A stretch of 64,000 bases of DNA. Origin: Jannaschia seohaensis. Its GTDB lineage: Bacteria > Pseudomonadota > Alphaproteobacteria > Rhodobacterales > Rhodobacteraceae. This document shows positions 19,362 to 27,366 of the stretch, piece after piece. Numbering within the stretch: position 1 is the stretch's first letter; each line of letters starts with the position of its first letter. The notes beneath the pieces were generated by a model. That model was not told the DNA's origin, made no database searches, and was given only the letters and a program-made list of their open reading frames with translations. The stretch covers positions 47,925 through 111,924 of the forward strand of contig NZ_UETC01000014.1 of NCBI RefSeq assembly GCF_900116765.1, read 5' to 3'. Position numbers and translations under genes: made by a program.

Positions 19362-21329
19362 TCACCCGAGGAACAGGATATTGTCCATATCGGCGACGGC
19401 CCGGTAATCGGAATGGCCTTCGAAATGGAAGATCTGTTGATTTCCATTGTCGCAAGCGACGCGAATTTCCAATAGACCTTGTGCTGCATCGTATTCGTGG
19501 CGGACGCCGCTGAAATCGGACCGGGCCATATCCTCGAAGACGATGTGATCCTTTCCGATCTCGAAGTCCTTAATCACGTCGATGTCGCCGGTAAAATCGC
19601 CCCGCCGGAATACGAAATAGTCAGCGCCGTGCCCGCCTTTCATGGAGTCGCCGCCCCGGCCTCCGATCAGAATGTCATCGCCTGCTCCCGCATCCAGCCG
19701 ATCCGCGCCGCGGCCGCCTTCGAGCCGGTCGTCGCCCCGCCCCGTCTGGAGGGATCGGCCGTCCCCCGCGTCGCCCTGCGCGGGTTCCGGGCGGGGTCGA
19801 GGGCTGGGGGCCGGATCGGTTGGAGAGACATCTCCCGGGACGGGCTCGGGCTGGTTGACGAGGGCGGGCGCGGCCTCGGAGACGATCTGCGCGATTTCAT
19901 GGGGGCGCATCAGGATATGGACGCCTTCTGCGATCTCGGCCGCGGTGAAGCTCAGCGTACGGATCGACGCGGCGGCGTCGTCCTCGTTGATGTAATGCCG
20001 GGCGCCCTGGATCTCGATCCAGTCAGCCGCGCCACCGTCATTGCTCAGCTGCCCGTCGGTGGTGGCGGCATCCACGCCGACCAGCGTCACGGTCACGCCC
20101 GCGCCCTCGATCACCATCTCATCGTCGATCTCAAGGCGCTTGCGCGTCGGGAAATTCGCGGTGACGTAGGTGACCTTGGTATCCGCGTCCTCGAAGAACT
20201 GCGCGACGAAACTGTTCGGCGTGATCGGCTCGGGCGAGAAGCCCGCGACGGTCTTGTCGACATATCGCAGCCCGACCGTGTTGGTCGCCAGCAGGTCGAA
20301 CACGGCCCCGGCGACGGAGCTGACGACGATGCCGGTCTCCGCATCGACCAGCGCGTCCCGGCGGTTGCCGCCCGCCATGTCGTTGCGCGTGTTATGCTGA
20401 AGCGGCCAGACCTGTGCCGCGTCCACGCCGGCCTCCAGAAGATCGACGAACATGTCGAGCAGAGCGCCCCCGGCCTTCAGCCCCAGCATCTCGTAATTCG
20501 CCGCCGCCACGTTCCATTCGGTGATGTGGAGGTCGAGTTCCTTGCCCAACGCCCGCTCCCAGGTGTCGCTGTGCCAGTGCATCCGGTGCTCGCCGCTATC
20601 GGCCGGAGCGCCGTCGATGACGCGCGTCCAATAGAAGTGGTGGATGATCCCGTCGATGGCGTCCGCGGCCCGGTCGCTGAGCTGATCGGCGATGGTCGTA
20701 TTGGCCGCCTCCCAACGCTCCTCCGCGCCCATGCCGGCGCCCGGTCCGTTCTTGGCCTTCCAGTTATAGGCCGAGCCGTGGCCGTTCGGATTGGCGGTCT
20801 GGATCAGGATATCGGTCGTGCTGTTGGCGTTCTCGCGGCCCAGCCCCTGCTCCAGCCCTTCGGCGATGGTCGAGGCCCGGCGACCGTAGAATTCCTCGCG
20901 GTTCAGATCGCCGGCGGTGTGGTCCTCACCCCAATATTCGTTCCCGATCTCATAGGCGGTCACCAGGCCTGGAAAGTCGCGGGCGATGATTTCGGCGAGG
21001 CGGGCCACCTGCGCCTTGTCAGTAAAGCTTCGGTCGGTCGGCAGAACGATCGAGGCGGTGACCCCGTCGAAGCCGGTCTCGATCATTTCCAATGCCATGC
21101 GCAGCTTGGCGGGAATGTCGCCGCGCACGATCAAGCCGTCATCGAAGAAGTTTTCCGCCTGGCCTCCGGGAATGCGGAAATGCGTGACGCCCAGCATTTC
21201 GGCGGCATAAGCGAAATTGTCATAGAGCGCGCCAGTGTCACGATGCAGATTCGCATTCCAGATCGCATTGCCGCCGAACAAGTCACGAGAAACAGGGGCC
21301 GTTGTCGCATTGTGGGAAACAGTGGTCAT
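19362..21329 (-). CDS. RTX-tailed, glycoside hydrolase-like secreted protein
   Basis: A 655-residue protein without an N-terminal signal peptide. The first half looks like a clan A glycosidase barrel: AYEIGNEYWG carries an Asn-Glu acid/base pair (about 130-131) and LHITEWNVAA a Thr-Glu-Trp nucleophile motif (about 270-271), as in arabinofuranosidase and xylosidase-like families. The C terminus has calcium-binding RTX repeats (GRGDDRLEGGRGADRL onward, about 530-572) and a short end domain, the layout of type I secretion cargo. Start 21329 has an AGGTG ribosome site eight bases upstream. Substrate unknown; no secretion genes adjoin. Confidence 0.78.
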   Translation of the reverse strand: MTTVSHNATTAPVSRDLFGGNAIWNANLHRDTGALYDNFAYAAEMLGVTHFRIPGGQAENFFDDGLIVRGDIPAKLRMALEMIETGFDGVTASIVLPTDRSFTDKAQVARLAEIIARDFPGLVTAYEIGNEYWGEDHTAGDLNREEFYGRRASTIAEGLEQGLGRENANSTTDILIQTANPNGHGSAYNWKAKNGPGAGMGAEERWEAANTTIADQLSDRAADAIDGIIHHFYWTRVIDGAPADSGEHRMHWHSDTWERALGKELDLHITEWNVAAANYEMLGLKAGGALLDMFVDLLEAGVDAAQVWPLQHNTRNDMAGGNRRDALVDAETGIVVSSVAGAVFDLLATNTVGLRYVDKTVAGFSPEPITPNSFVAQFFEDADTKVTYVTANFPTRKRLEIDDEMVIEGAGVTVTLVGVDAATTDGQLSNDGGAADWIEIQGARHYINEDDAAASIRTLSFTAAEIAEGVHILMRPHEIAQIVSEAAPALVNQPEPVPGDVSPTDPAPSPRPRPEPAQGDAGDGRSLQTGRGDDRLEGGRGADRLDAGAGDDILIGGRGGDSMKGGHGADYFVFRRGDFTGDIDVIKDFEIGKDHIVFEDMARSDFSGVRHEYDAAQGLLEIRVACDNGNQQIFHFEGHSDYRAVADMDNILFLG

Positions 21330-21750
21330 TTCGGGCACCTTTCGATGTGTTGCCCTCAAATCACCAATCCTGTCCGGCCAAAGCGGGAGCGCCGTCTGGC
21401 GGAATGGTGGCGGTTCGCAAAGGTTTTAGAAGTGCGAATTGCGCGGAATTCCCCGGCCCATCACTTTAATGCGTGGTGGCTGTGGGGCATTGTGTCCGAT
21501 CCAATGCGGAATGCGGCGGGACAATGACCCGAAGACGACGATGCGGGCGCGCTCGGAGGGCGGTCCGGGACAAGTCGACCGGTTCCGCAGCTTGGGCGAA
21601 ACGGGGCGATTTCAGGGCAGGCTCCATCCCCCGCGCGCGTGTCGCGCCGGACCGAGGCGGGCGAATCGACGATCCCCCCGCGCCACGGCCTTGGATCGGG
21701 GGCCGACAAGGCAATGGTCACGGTGCCACAGGCCGGATAAGCCGACCCAC
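21330..21750. other. Divergent intergenic region between the RTX glycosidase-like gene and the LacI-type regulator
   Basis: About 420 bases. It must hold the promoters of both divergent genes. The part at about 21340-21500 is richer in A+T than the rest and contains a GGAATTCC palindrome at about 21449-21456 and the near repeat GCGAATT/GCGGAATT around it. A LacI-type operator could lie here, but none is certain. Confidence 0.4.
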
Positions 21751-22764
21751 ATGCCGCGCCCGCCCGAGAAAAAGCGCTCCAATCTCCGCGATGTCGCGGC
21801 CCATGCCGGCGTGTCCGTCGCCACGGTCAGCCGGGTTCTGAACGCGTCGGGGCGGGTCTCGCCGGAGACGCGCGCAAGGGTCCAGGCCGCCATCGCGGAG
21901 TTGCGCTTCCGGCCTTTGGCGGCGGCGCGGGCGATCAATTCGGGGCGGTCGCGGATGATCGGCGCGCTCTTGCCGTCGCTCGACAACTCCACCTACGCCC
22001 GGGTGATCGACGGGTTGGAGGCCCGTCTGGCGGAGCATGACCTGTCGCTGATGGTCGCGCGCACCGGCGAGGACCGGCAGGTGGAACTGGCGCGCGCCCG
22101 GCAATTGCTGGAGGCCGGGGCGGAGGGGCTTTTCCTGGCCGGCCGGACCCGCGCCCCCGCGCTGCTGGAGTTGATCGCCCATTACCGGCTGCCGGCGATC
22201 ATGCTGGCCTATTGGGACCCGGACGGCCCCATTCCCTCGGTCAGCTACGACAACGTCGCCGCCGTCGCGGCTGCGGCCGATCATCTGCGCGGGCTGGGCC
22301 ATCGAGAGATCGCCGTGATCCATGGGCCGCGGGCCACGAATGACCGCACCGCGCAGCGGCTCGAGACGCTGGCGGCTTTGGGCGACGGTCTGCGCTATGC
22401 CCCCTTCGAGACGGAGCTGTCCTTCGCCGGGGGCGCGGCGGCGGCGCGCCGGATCGCGCAGGCGCGGGGCCCGGCCACGGCAGCGCTCTGCTTCTCGGAC
22501 ATGCTGGCGATGGGGGCGATGGCCGGATTCCAGTCGGCCGGTCTGGTCATTCCGCGGGACATGTCCGTCCTTGGCATCGAGGATCTGCCGGCCGCCGCCG
22601 CGACCCATCCGCCGCTCACCAGCGTGCGGCTCCAGGTGCAGCGGATGGGCGAGGAGGCGGGCGAGGCCATGGCGCGTTGGGTCGAGACCGGGGAGCGGCC
22701 CGCCCCCCTCTGCCTGGACTGCGAACTGATCGTGCGGGCCTCGACGGCGCCGCCGCGCGGCTGA
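21751..22764 (+). CDS. LacI-family transcriptional regulator
   Basis: A 337-residue repressor-type protein: N-terminal helix-turn-helix LRDVAAHAGVSVATVSRVLN (about residues 12-31), the hinge-helix AARAINSGRSRMIGALLPS, then a periplasmic-binding-like sugar domain with YDNVAAVAAAADHLRGLGHREIAVIHG. The ATG at 21751 places the helix-turn-helix at the normal distance; the longer open frame upstream has no protein character. It is transcribed away from the RTX glycosidase-like gene, which is its most likely target, perhaps with a sugar as inducer. Confidence 0.9.
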   Translation: MPRPPEKKRSNLRDVAAHAGVSVATVSRVLNASGRVSPETRARVQAAIAELRFRPLAAARAINSGRSRMIGALLPSLDNSTYARVIDGLEARLAEHDLSLMVARTGEDRQVELARARQLLEAGAEGLFLAGRTRAPALLELIAHYRLPAIMLAYWDPDGPIPSVSYDNVAAVAAAADHLRGLGHREIAVIHGPRATNDRTAQRLETLAALGDGLRYAPFETELSFAGGAAAARRIAQARGPATAALCFSDMLAMGAMAGFQSAGLVIPRDMSVLGIEDLPAAAATHPPLTSVRLQVQRMGEEAGEAMARWVETGERPAPLCLDCELIVRASTAPPRG

Positions 22765-22770
22765 CGCCGC

Positions 22771-25101
22771 TCAACCCCGGGGTTTGGCGCGTTCGGTCGG
22801 CTGGGCGCTGGCCGGGTCTTCGGGCCAGGGATGGCGCGGGTATTGCGCCCGCATGTCGCGGCGCATGTCGGCATAGCCGCCGGCCCAGAAGCCCGGCAGG
22901 TCCTGGGTGATCGCCACCGGGCGGCGGGCGGGGCTGAGCAGTTCCAGCCGGAGCGGCGTGTCGCCCACCCGCGGATGCTCGGTCACGCCCAGAACCTCCT
23001 GGACGCGCAGCGACAGGGTGGGGATATCGGGGGCGTAGTCGATGGGAACCCGCCGCCCGAGCGGGGTGGTCCAGGCGGCGGGGGCCAGCCGATCCAGCCG
23101 CGCGCCATCCTCCCAGCCCAGCCAGGCGGTCAGCGCCTCATGCGGGTCCAGCCGCGCCAGCCCGCCCGCGTCGCGGATGCCGCCCAGCCAGGGCAGCAGC
23201 CAGTCCTCCGCCGTCTCCAACAGCGCCGCGCCCGAAACGTCGCGCAGGCCCGAGGCGGCGATCCGGGCGCGCAAGAGCCGCGCGCGCTTGCTCCAGTCGA
23301 GGCAATCGATCCCGAGGTCGCGCACGCCGTCCAGCGCCGCCCGCGCGACGGCCTCGGGCGACGCGTCGTTCCAGGTCCGGTCGTCCAGCGCGATGGCGCC
23401 GAGCATCTCCCGCCGCCGCGTCTCGACCCGGCGGTGGCGCGTCGACCATTCGCAGACCTCCACCCAGGCGATCCGGTCGGCGAAGACCTCCCGGACCTCC
23501 GCCTCGCTGATCGCAAGGGCCCGGCGGATGCGCGCCTCGGTCCGGTCGCCGTCCAGGTCGCAGGCGACCAACAGCCGCGCCGCGGCCAGCGCGTCGCCCT
23601 TCTCCATGCGCGCCCCCTTGCCGCCCGAGAGCAGCCAGCGCGGCGCGTCCCCAGGGCGGCGCAGCCCGATGCGGTCAGGATAGGCCAGGGCCAGTTGCTG
23701 CGCCTCGGACCGATCCGGGCCGGTCTCCCAGCGGCGCAGGCGCTTGGTCTCGGCGCGTGCCTCGGCCGAGGGCGACCGCAGCGCCTCCGAGAGGTCCACC
23801 GATCCCGGAACCGGGCGCGCGGCGAGAAGGCCCGCCAGGGCCGACGAGCCTGCCCCCCCCGACAGCACCATATGCCCAAGCCGCGGATGTAGCGGCAGCC
23901 GCGCCAGGGCCCGCCCGTGATCCGTGATCGACCCGCCCGCCAGCGCGCCAAGGCCCTCCAGCAAACTGCGCGCCTCGGCCAGCGCTCCCTCGGGCGGGGG
24001 CGTCAGGAACGGCAGGTCGTCCGTCCCCCAGGCCGCCAGTTCCAGCGCAAGCCCAGCCAGATCCGCCGTCTCGATCTCCGGCGAGGGGAAGGCCAAGAGG
24101 CCGCCCTCCTCCCCGCGGGTCCAGTTGGCATAGGCGACGCCCGGCGCAACGCGCCCCGCGCGGCCGGCCCGCTGTGTGGCTTCGGCGCGGGTGACCCGCT
24201 CCGTCACCAGCCGGGACATGCCCGAGGACGGGTCGAAACGGGCGCGGCGGGCGAGCCCGCCATCGACGACCGCGCGGATCCCCTCGATCGTCAGGGAGGT
24301 CTCGGCGATGGAGGTCGCCAGCACCACGCGCGGCCGCTCGCCCGGCTCGATCGCGGCCCGTTGCTGGGCGAAGGGCAGCGCGCCATAGAGCGGCCGGATC
24401 TCGGCCCCGCACCCTTCCAAGGCCGCAGCGCAGCGCCGGATCTCGCCCTCGCCCGGCAGGAAAGCCAGCACGTCACCATGGGCGAGCGCGGTGCGGACCA
24501 GATCGGCCACCTGCGCCTCGAAGCGCATCCCCCGGGGGGGCGGGCGGTCGCGCCAGATGCGCTCCACCGGGAAGCTGCGGCCCTCTGATGTGACGATGGG
24601 CGCGTCCAGCATCTTGGCCACGGGTTCCGCATCAAGCGTAGCGGACATGACCAGGACCTGCAGGTCCGGGCGCAGCGCCTCCCGCAGCTCCCAGGTCAGC
24701 GCCAGCCCCAAATCGGCAATGAGGGAGCGTTCGTGGAATTCGTCGAAGATCACGCAGCCCACCCCCGGCAGCTCCGGGTCGGACTGGATCATGCGGGTCA
24801 GGATGCCCTCGGTGACGACCTCGATCCGCGTGGCCTTGGACACCTCCGAGGCCCCACGCATGCGGAACCCCACCGTCTCGCCCACCCGCTCGCCCAGTGT
24901 CTCGGCCATGCGCGCGGCCGCGGCGCGGGTGGCGAGGCGCCGGGGCTCCAGCATCACGATCCGGCCCTCGACCCGGTCGAGCAGGGCCAGCGGCACTCGC
25001 GTCGTCTTGCCAGCGCCGGGCGGCGCCTGGAGCACCGCGACCCCGCGCGCGGCCAGCGCATCGCGCAGCTCCGGCAGGACCGCTTCGATGGGCAGGGTCA
25101 T
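22771..25101 (-). CDS. hrpB: ATP-dependent helicase HrpB
   Basis: A 776-residue DEAH-type RNA/DNA helicase. Seen: Walker A LQAPPGAGKTTRVPLALL near the N terminus, Walker B in CVIFDEFHERSLIADL (DEFH), MSATLD motif III, ATSIAETSLTIEGI and QRAGRAGRVAPG motif VI, and the HrpB-specific C-terminal domain ending with the SPARRPVAITQDLPGFW stretch. Cellular role in alphaproteobacteria is not established. Its ATG overlaps the stop of the DUF3108 gene as ATGA, and it converges with the LacI gene at six bases. Confidence 0.93.
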   Translation of the reverse strand: MTLPIEAVLPELRDALAARGVAVLQAPPGAGKTTRVPLALLDRVEGRIVMLEPRRLATRAAAARMAETLGERVGETVGFRMRGASEVSKATRIEVVTEGILTRMIQSDPELPGVGCVIFDEFHERSLIADLGLALTWELREALRPDLQVLVMSATLDAEPVAKMLDAPIVTSEGRSFPVERIWRDRPPPRGMRFEAQVADLVRTALAHGDVLAFLPGEGEIRRCAAALEGCGAEIRPLYGALPFAQQRAAIEPGERPRVVLATSIAETSLTIEGIRAVVDGGLARRARFDPSSGMSRLVTERVTRAEATQRAGRAGRVAPGVAYANWTRGEEGGLLAFPSPEIETADLAGLALELAAWGTDDLPFLTPPPEGALAEARSLLEGLGALAGGSITDHGRALARLPLHPRLGHMVLSGGAGSSALAGLLAARPVPGSVDLSEALRSPSAEARAETKRLRRWETGPDRSEAQQLALAYPDRIGLRRPGDAPRWLLSGGKGARMEKGDALAAARLLVACDLDGDRTEARIRRALAISEAEVREVFADRIAWVEVCEWSTRHRRVETRRREMLGAIALDDRTWNDASPEAVARAALDGVRDLGIDCLDWSKRARLLRARIAASGLRDVSGAALLETAEDWLLPWLGGIRDAGGLARLDPHEALTAWLGWEDGARLDRLAPAAWTTPLGRRVPIDYAPDIPTLSLRVQEVLGVTEHPRVGDTPLRLELLSPARRPVAITQDLPGFWAGGYADMRRDMRAQYPRHPWPEDPASAQPTERAKPRG

Positions 25102-25814
25102 CGGCGGCGCAGCACCGCAACGCCCAGACGGGTTCGCGAGGTAATCTCCGACACCTGAACCTTCCCGTCGTCCACGGGGGTGAGCGTGAAGGTCATGAGG
25201 GCGTTCGGCTGGCGCTCCAGATCCTTGGCGGAATAGCCGCGCAGACGCAGATACTCCCCCTCGCAGGTAAGGGTGCCATTCTCGGCGGCTTGGGCAGGGC
25301 CCAAGGTCAACCGCGCGACGTGGCGCCCGTCGAAGGTGTCGAACTGCGTGTTGCAGGCCGCGCCCGGCGCGGTCGGCCGCAGCACGAGATAGAGCGCCGT
25401 CAGCGGATCGATCACATCGCTCTGCGCTTGGGGGTCGATGTCGTAGGTTTTGGGCTCTCGCGGCGGATCGAATGTCACCGAGGCCGGCGTCGTGCCGTCG
25501 AAGAGCGTGACCGAGGAGGTCCGCTCCCCGTCATCGAATTCGATCTCGACATATTCGGAGCTGATATGGCGCCCGCCCTGGATGCGCCCCTGCGCCCGCC
25601 CCTCATAGCCGTATTTGAGCAGCGAGCCGACCATGCCGGTGGCCTTCGCCGCCGATGAGATCGAATAGCTGTCTCCCTGATCCCGCCCTCTGAGCGCGAT
25701 CGTGCCCCCGGTGATCCCGAGCAGCGACAAGTCATAGGTCGCGTCCATCCCCTGCCCGAAGGCCGGGGCGGCTGCCAGAAGGGCGGCGCAGAGCAGGGAT
25801 CGTGCCATCATCAT
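25098..25814 (-). CDS. DUF3108-domain periplasmic protein
   Basis: A 238-residue exported protein: signal peptide ARSLLCAALLAAAPAFGQG after three consecutive ATG codons, then the DUF3108 pattern ATYDLSLLGITGGTIAL, the YEGRAQGRIQGGRHISSEY stretch and the paired cysteines of ACNTQFDTFDGRH and LTCEGEY. Function unknown; likely an envelope beta-structure protein. GGAGAG lies just upstream and does not decide which of the three ATGs is used. Followed by hrpB through an ATGA overlap. Confidence 0.78.
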   Translation of the reverse strand: MMMARSLLCAALLAAAPAFGQGMDATYDLSLLGITGGTIALRGRDQGDSYSISSAAKATGMVGSLLKYGYEGRAQGRIQGGRHISSEYVEIEFDDGERTSSVTLFDGTTPASVTFDPPREPKTYDIDPQAQSDVIDPLTALYLVLRPTAPGAACNTQFDTFDGRHVARLTLGPAQAAENGTLTCEGEYLRLRGYSAKDLERQPNALMTFTLTPVDDGKVQVSEITSRTRLGVAVLRRR

Positions 25815-25923
25815 GTCTCTCCGGTCCGGGTCGATGACGCATTTAGCGCGAATTCCGGCGCGTTGCAGGGGGGAGGGGCGCGCTACCTTCGCCGGGAGGG
25901 AGCCAGACAGACGGAGGCCAACC

Positions 25924-26475
25924 ATGATCCAACCGCTTTCCCTGCTGCGGGCCGCGACCCTGACCGCGGGTCTTGCCGTGCCGAGCTCGGCCTGGGCCGT
26001 CGGCACCGAGGATCCGGCGCCACCGAAGCCCACGCCGACGGCGACCTGTCCCGATGGCAGCGTATGGGACGACGAGCCCGGCGCCTGCGTGCCGGTCGAG
26101 TCAGGGAGGCTCGACGATGACGCGCTCTACGACGCGGTGCGCGAACTGGCCTATCTGGGACGCCGCGCCGCGGCCGAGGCCGCCCTGGACGCGATGTCGG
26201 ACCAGGGCGACACGCGTGTGCTGACCTATCGCGGCTTCCTTGCGCGCAAGGCGGGGGACATGGAGGCGGCGATGGCCGCCTATCGCGCGGCGCTTGCCGC
26301 GGACCCGAACAACCTGCTGGCGCGCAGCTATATGGGGATGGGGCTCGCGTCGGTCGGGCGGTTTGCGGAGGCGGAGGCGCAACTGGCCGAGATCCGCGCC
26401 CGAGGCGGCGCAGGCCGCCGGCCCGAGACGGCGCTGGTCGAGGCGCTGCGCGTCGGGGTCGGGTTCGAGTATTGA
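25924..26475 (+). CDS. Exported TPR-repeat protein
   Basis: A 183-residue protein with a signal peptide (LLRAATLTAGLAVPSSAWA), a proline-rich linker with the two cysteines of CPDGSVWDDEPGACVPV, and about three tetratricopeptide-type helix pairs (ALYDAVRELAYLGRRAAAEAALDA, MEAAMAAYRAALAADPNN, LARSYMGMGLASVGRFAEAEAQL). TPR proteins hold partners together; the partner is unknown. Divergent from the DUF3108 gene, with which it shares a 109-base promoter region. Confidence 0.75.
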   Translation: MIQPLSLLRAATLTAGLAVPSSAWAVGTEDPAPPKPTPTATCPDGSVWDDEPGACVPVESGRLDDDALYDAVRELAYLGRRAAAEAALDAMSDQGDTRVLTYRGFLARKAGDMEAAMAAYRAALAADPNNLLARSYMGMGLASVGRFAEAEAQLAEIRARGGAGRRPETALVEALRVGVGFEY

Positions 26476-26484
26476 TCTGGGATT

Positions 26485-26536
26485 GGTGGGCATAGGGATG
26501 CCCCCAAAGAGGTGGGCATGGTGACGCCCACCCTAC
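26485..26536. repeat. REP-like palindromes, GTAGGGTGGG type, copy near the TPR gene
   Basis: The stretch 26511-26536 read on the minus strand begins GTAGGGTGGGCG and folds back on CGCCCACC-like words; the neighbouring part at 26485-26509 repeats the GGTGGGCAT/ATGCCC stem. It sits between the convergent TPR and response-regulator genes. It belongs to the same GTAGGG-headed family as the repeats around the RAYT gene at 56934. Confidence 0.65.
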
Positions 26537-26558
26537 GGGGCTGTGGGCGGAGGGGCGG

Positions 26559-27248
26559 TCAGGACCAGGAGACGTCGCCGAGGAAGATGTAGCCCGCGCC
26601 GTAGATCGTCTTGATCAAGGCTGGGTTCTTCGGATCCTCGCCGAGCTTGGCGCGCAGTCTGGAGATGCGCACGTCCATCGCCCGGTCGAAGGCCTCGCGG
26701 GCGCCGCCACCCAGCACGTCCTGCATCTCGTCGCGGGTGATCAGGCGGCGGGGGCGGTCGAGGAAAAGCCGCAAGACCTCGCCCTCGGCCTGGCTGAACG
26801 TCGCCTCTCCTCCCGGACCGGTCAGCGTGAAGCGGTCGAAATCGGCGGTCCAGTCGGCGAAGTGGGCCCGGCGCCGCGCCTGTGGCGCGACCTTGCGCAG
26901 GCGGGCGCGGACGCGGGCCACGATCTCGGCGGGTGCGAAGGGTTTGACCACATAGTCGTCGGCGCCCAATTCCAGCCCTGTGATCCGGTCCTGCACCTGG
27001 CCGCGCCCCGAGATGATGATGATCGCCGCGCCGCCCTCCAGCGCCAGGCGCGACACCACCGCGAGCCCGTCCCGATCCGGCAGGCCGAGATCCACGAGGC
27101 AGACATCGGGCATGGCGCGGCGAACGGCGGCCTCGAACGCGTCGGCGCGGGAATGGGCGGTGACGGAGAGTCCGGCCTGCTCCAGCGCCTCGGTCAGGGT
27201 GGCGCGGATGGCGGGGTCGTCGTCGAGGATGGCGACGGTGGCGGTCAT
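26559..27248 (-). CDS. Two-component response regulator, OmpR/PhoB type
   Basis: A 229-residue regulator: receiver domain with acidic pair DDD near residue 10, phospho-acceptor Asp at about 53 in CLVDLGLPDRDG, and the conserved Lys of VVKPFAPAEIVARV; C-terminal winged helix with DRPRRLITRDEMQDVLGG and DVRISRLRAKLGEDPKNPALIKTIYGAGYIF. It is transcribed on the same strand just after the hybrid kinase gene, separated by about 118 bases that contain repeat copy 2. Its targets are unknown. Confidence 0.92.
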   Translation of the reverse strand: MTATVAILDDDPAIRATLTEALEQAGLSVTAHSRADAFEAAVRRAMPDVCLVDLGLPDRDGLAVVSRLALEGGAAIIIISGRGQVQDRITGLELGADDYVVKPFAPAEIVARVRARLRKVAPQARRRAHFADWTADFDRFTLTGPGGEATFSQAEGEVLRLFLDRPRRLITRDEMQDVLGGGAREAFDRAMDVRISRLRAKLGEDPKNPALIKTIYGAGYIFLGDVSWS

Positions 27249-27279
27249 CGCGGCCCTCCCGGCGCGAGCGGAGAGGGGG

Positions 27280-27337
27280 GAGGGGGGCGCTGCCCCCCGC
27301 CTTCGGCCCCCCCGGAGTATTTCCGGCCAGAAGAAAG
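27280..27337 (+). repeat. Dispersed GGAGTATTT element, copy 2
   Basis: Hairpin GGGGGGC-GCT-GCCCCCC starting at 27282, then CCCCCCCGGAGTATTTCCGG and CCAGAAGAAAG. It sits between two minus-strand genes (hybrid kinase and response regulator) but keeps the plus orientation shared by all copies. Confidence 0.85.
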
Positions 27338-27366
27338 GGGCCGCGGGCCGGGTGTGTCCGTGGCCT

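Noticed and set aside
19479..21527. A long open frame (about 680 codons) on the plus strand across the RTX glycosidase-like gene
   Set aside because: It is antisense to a gene with clear motifs, lacks any domain signature and arises from the high G+C content at third positions. The minus-strand gene explains the region.
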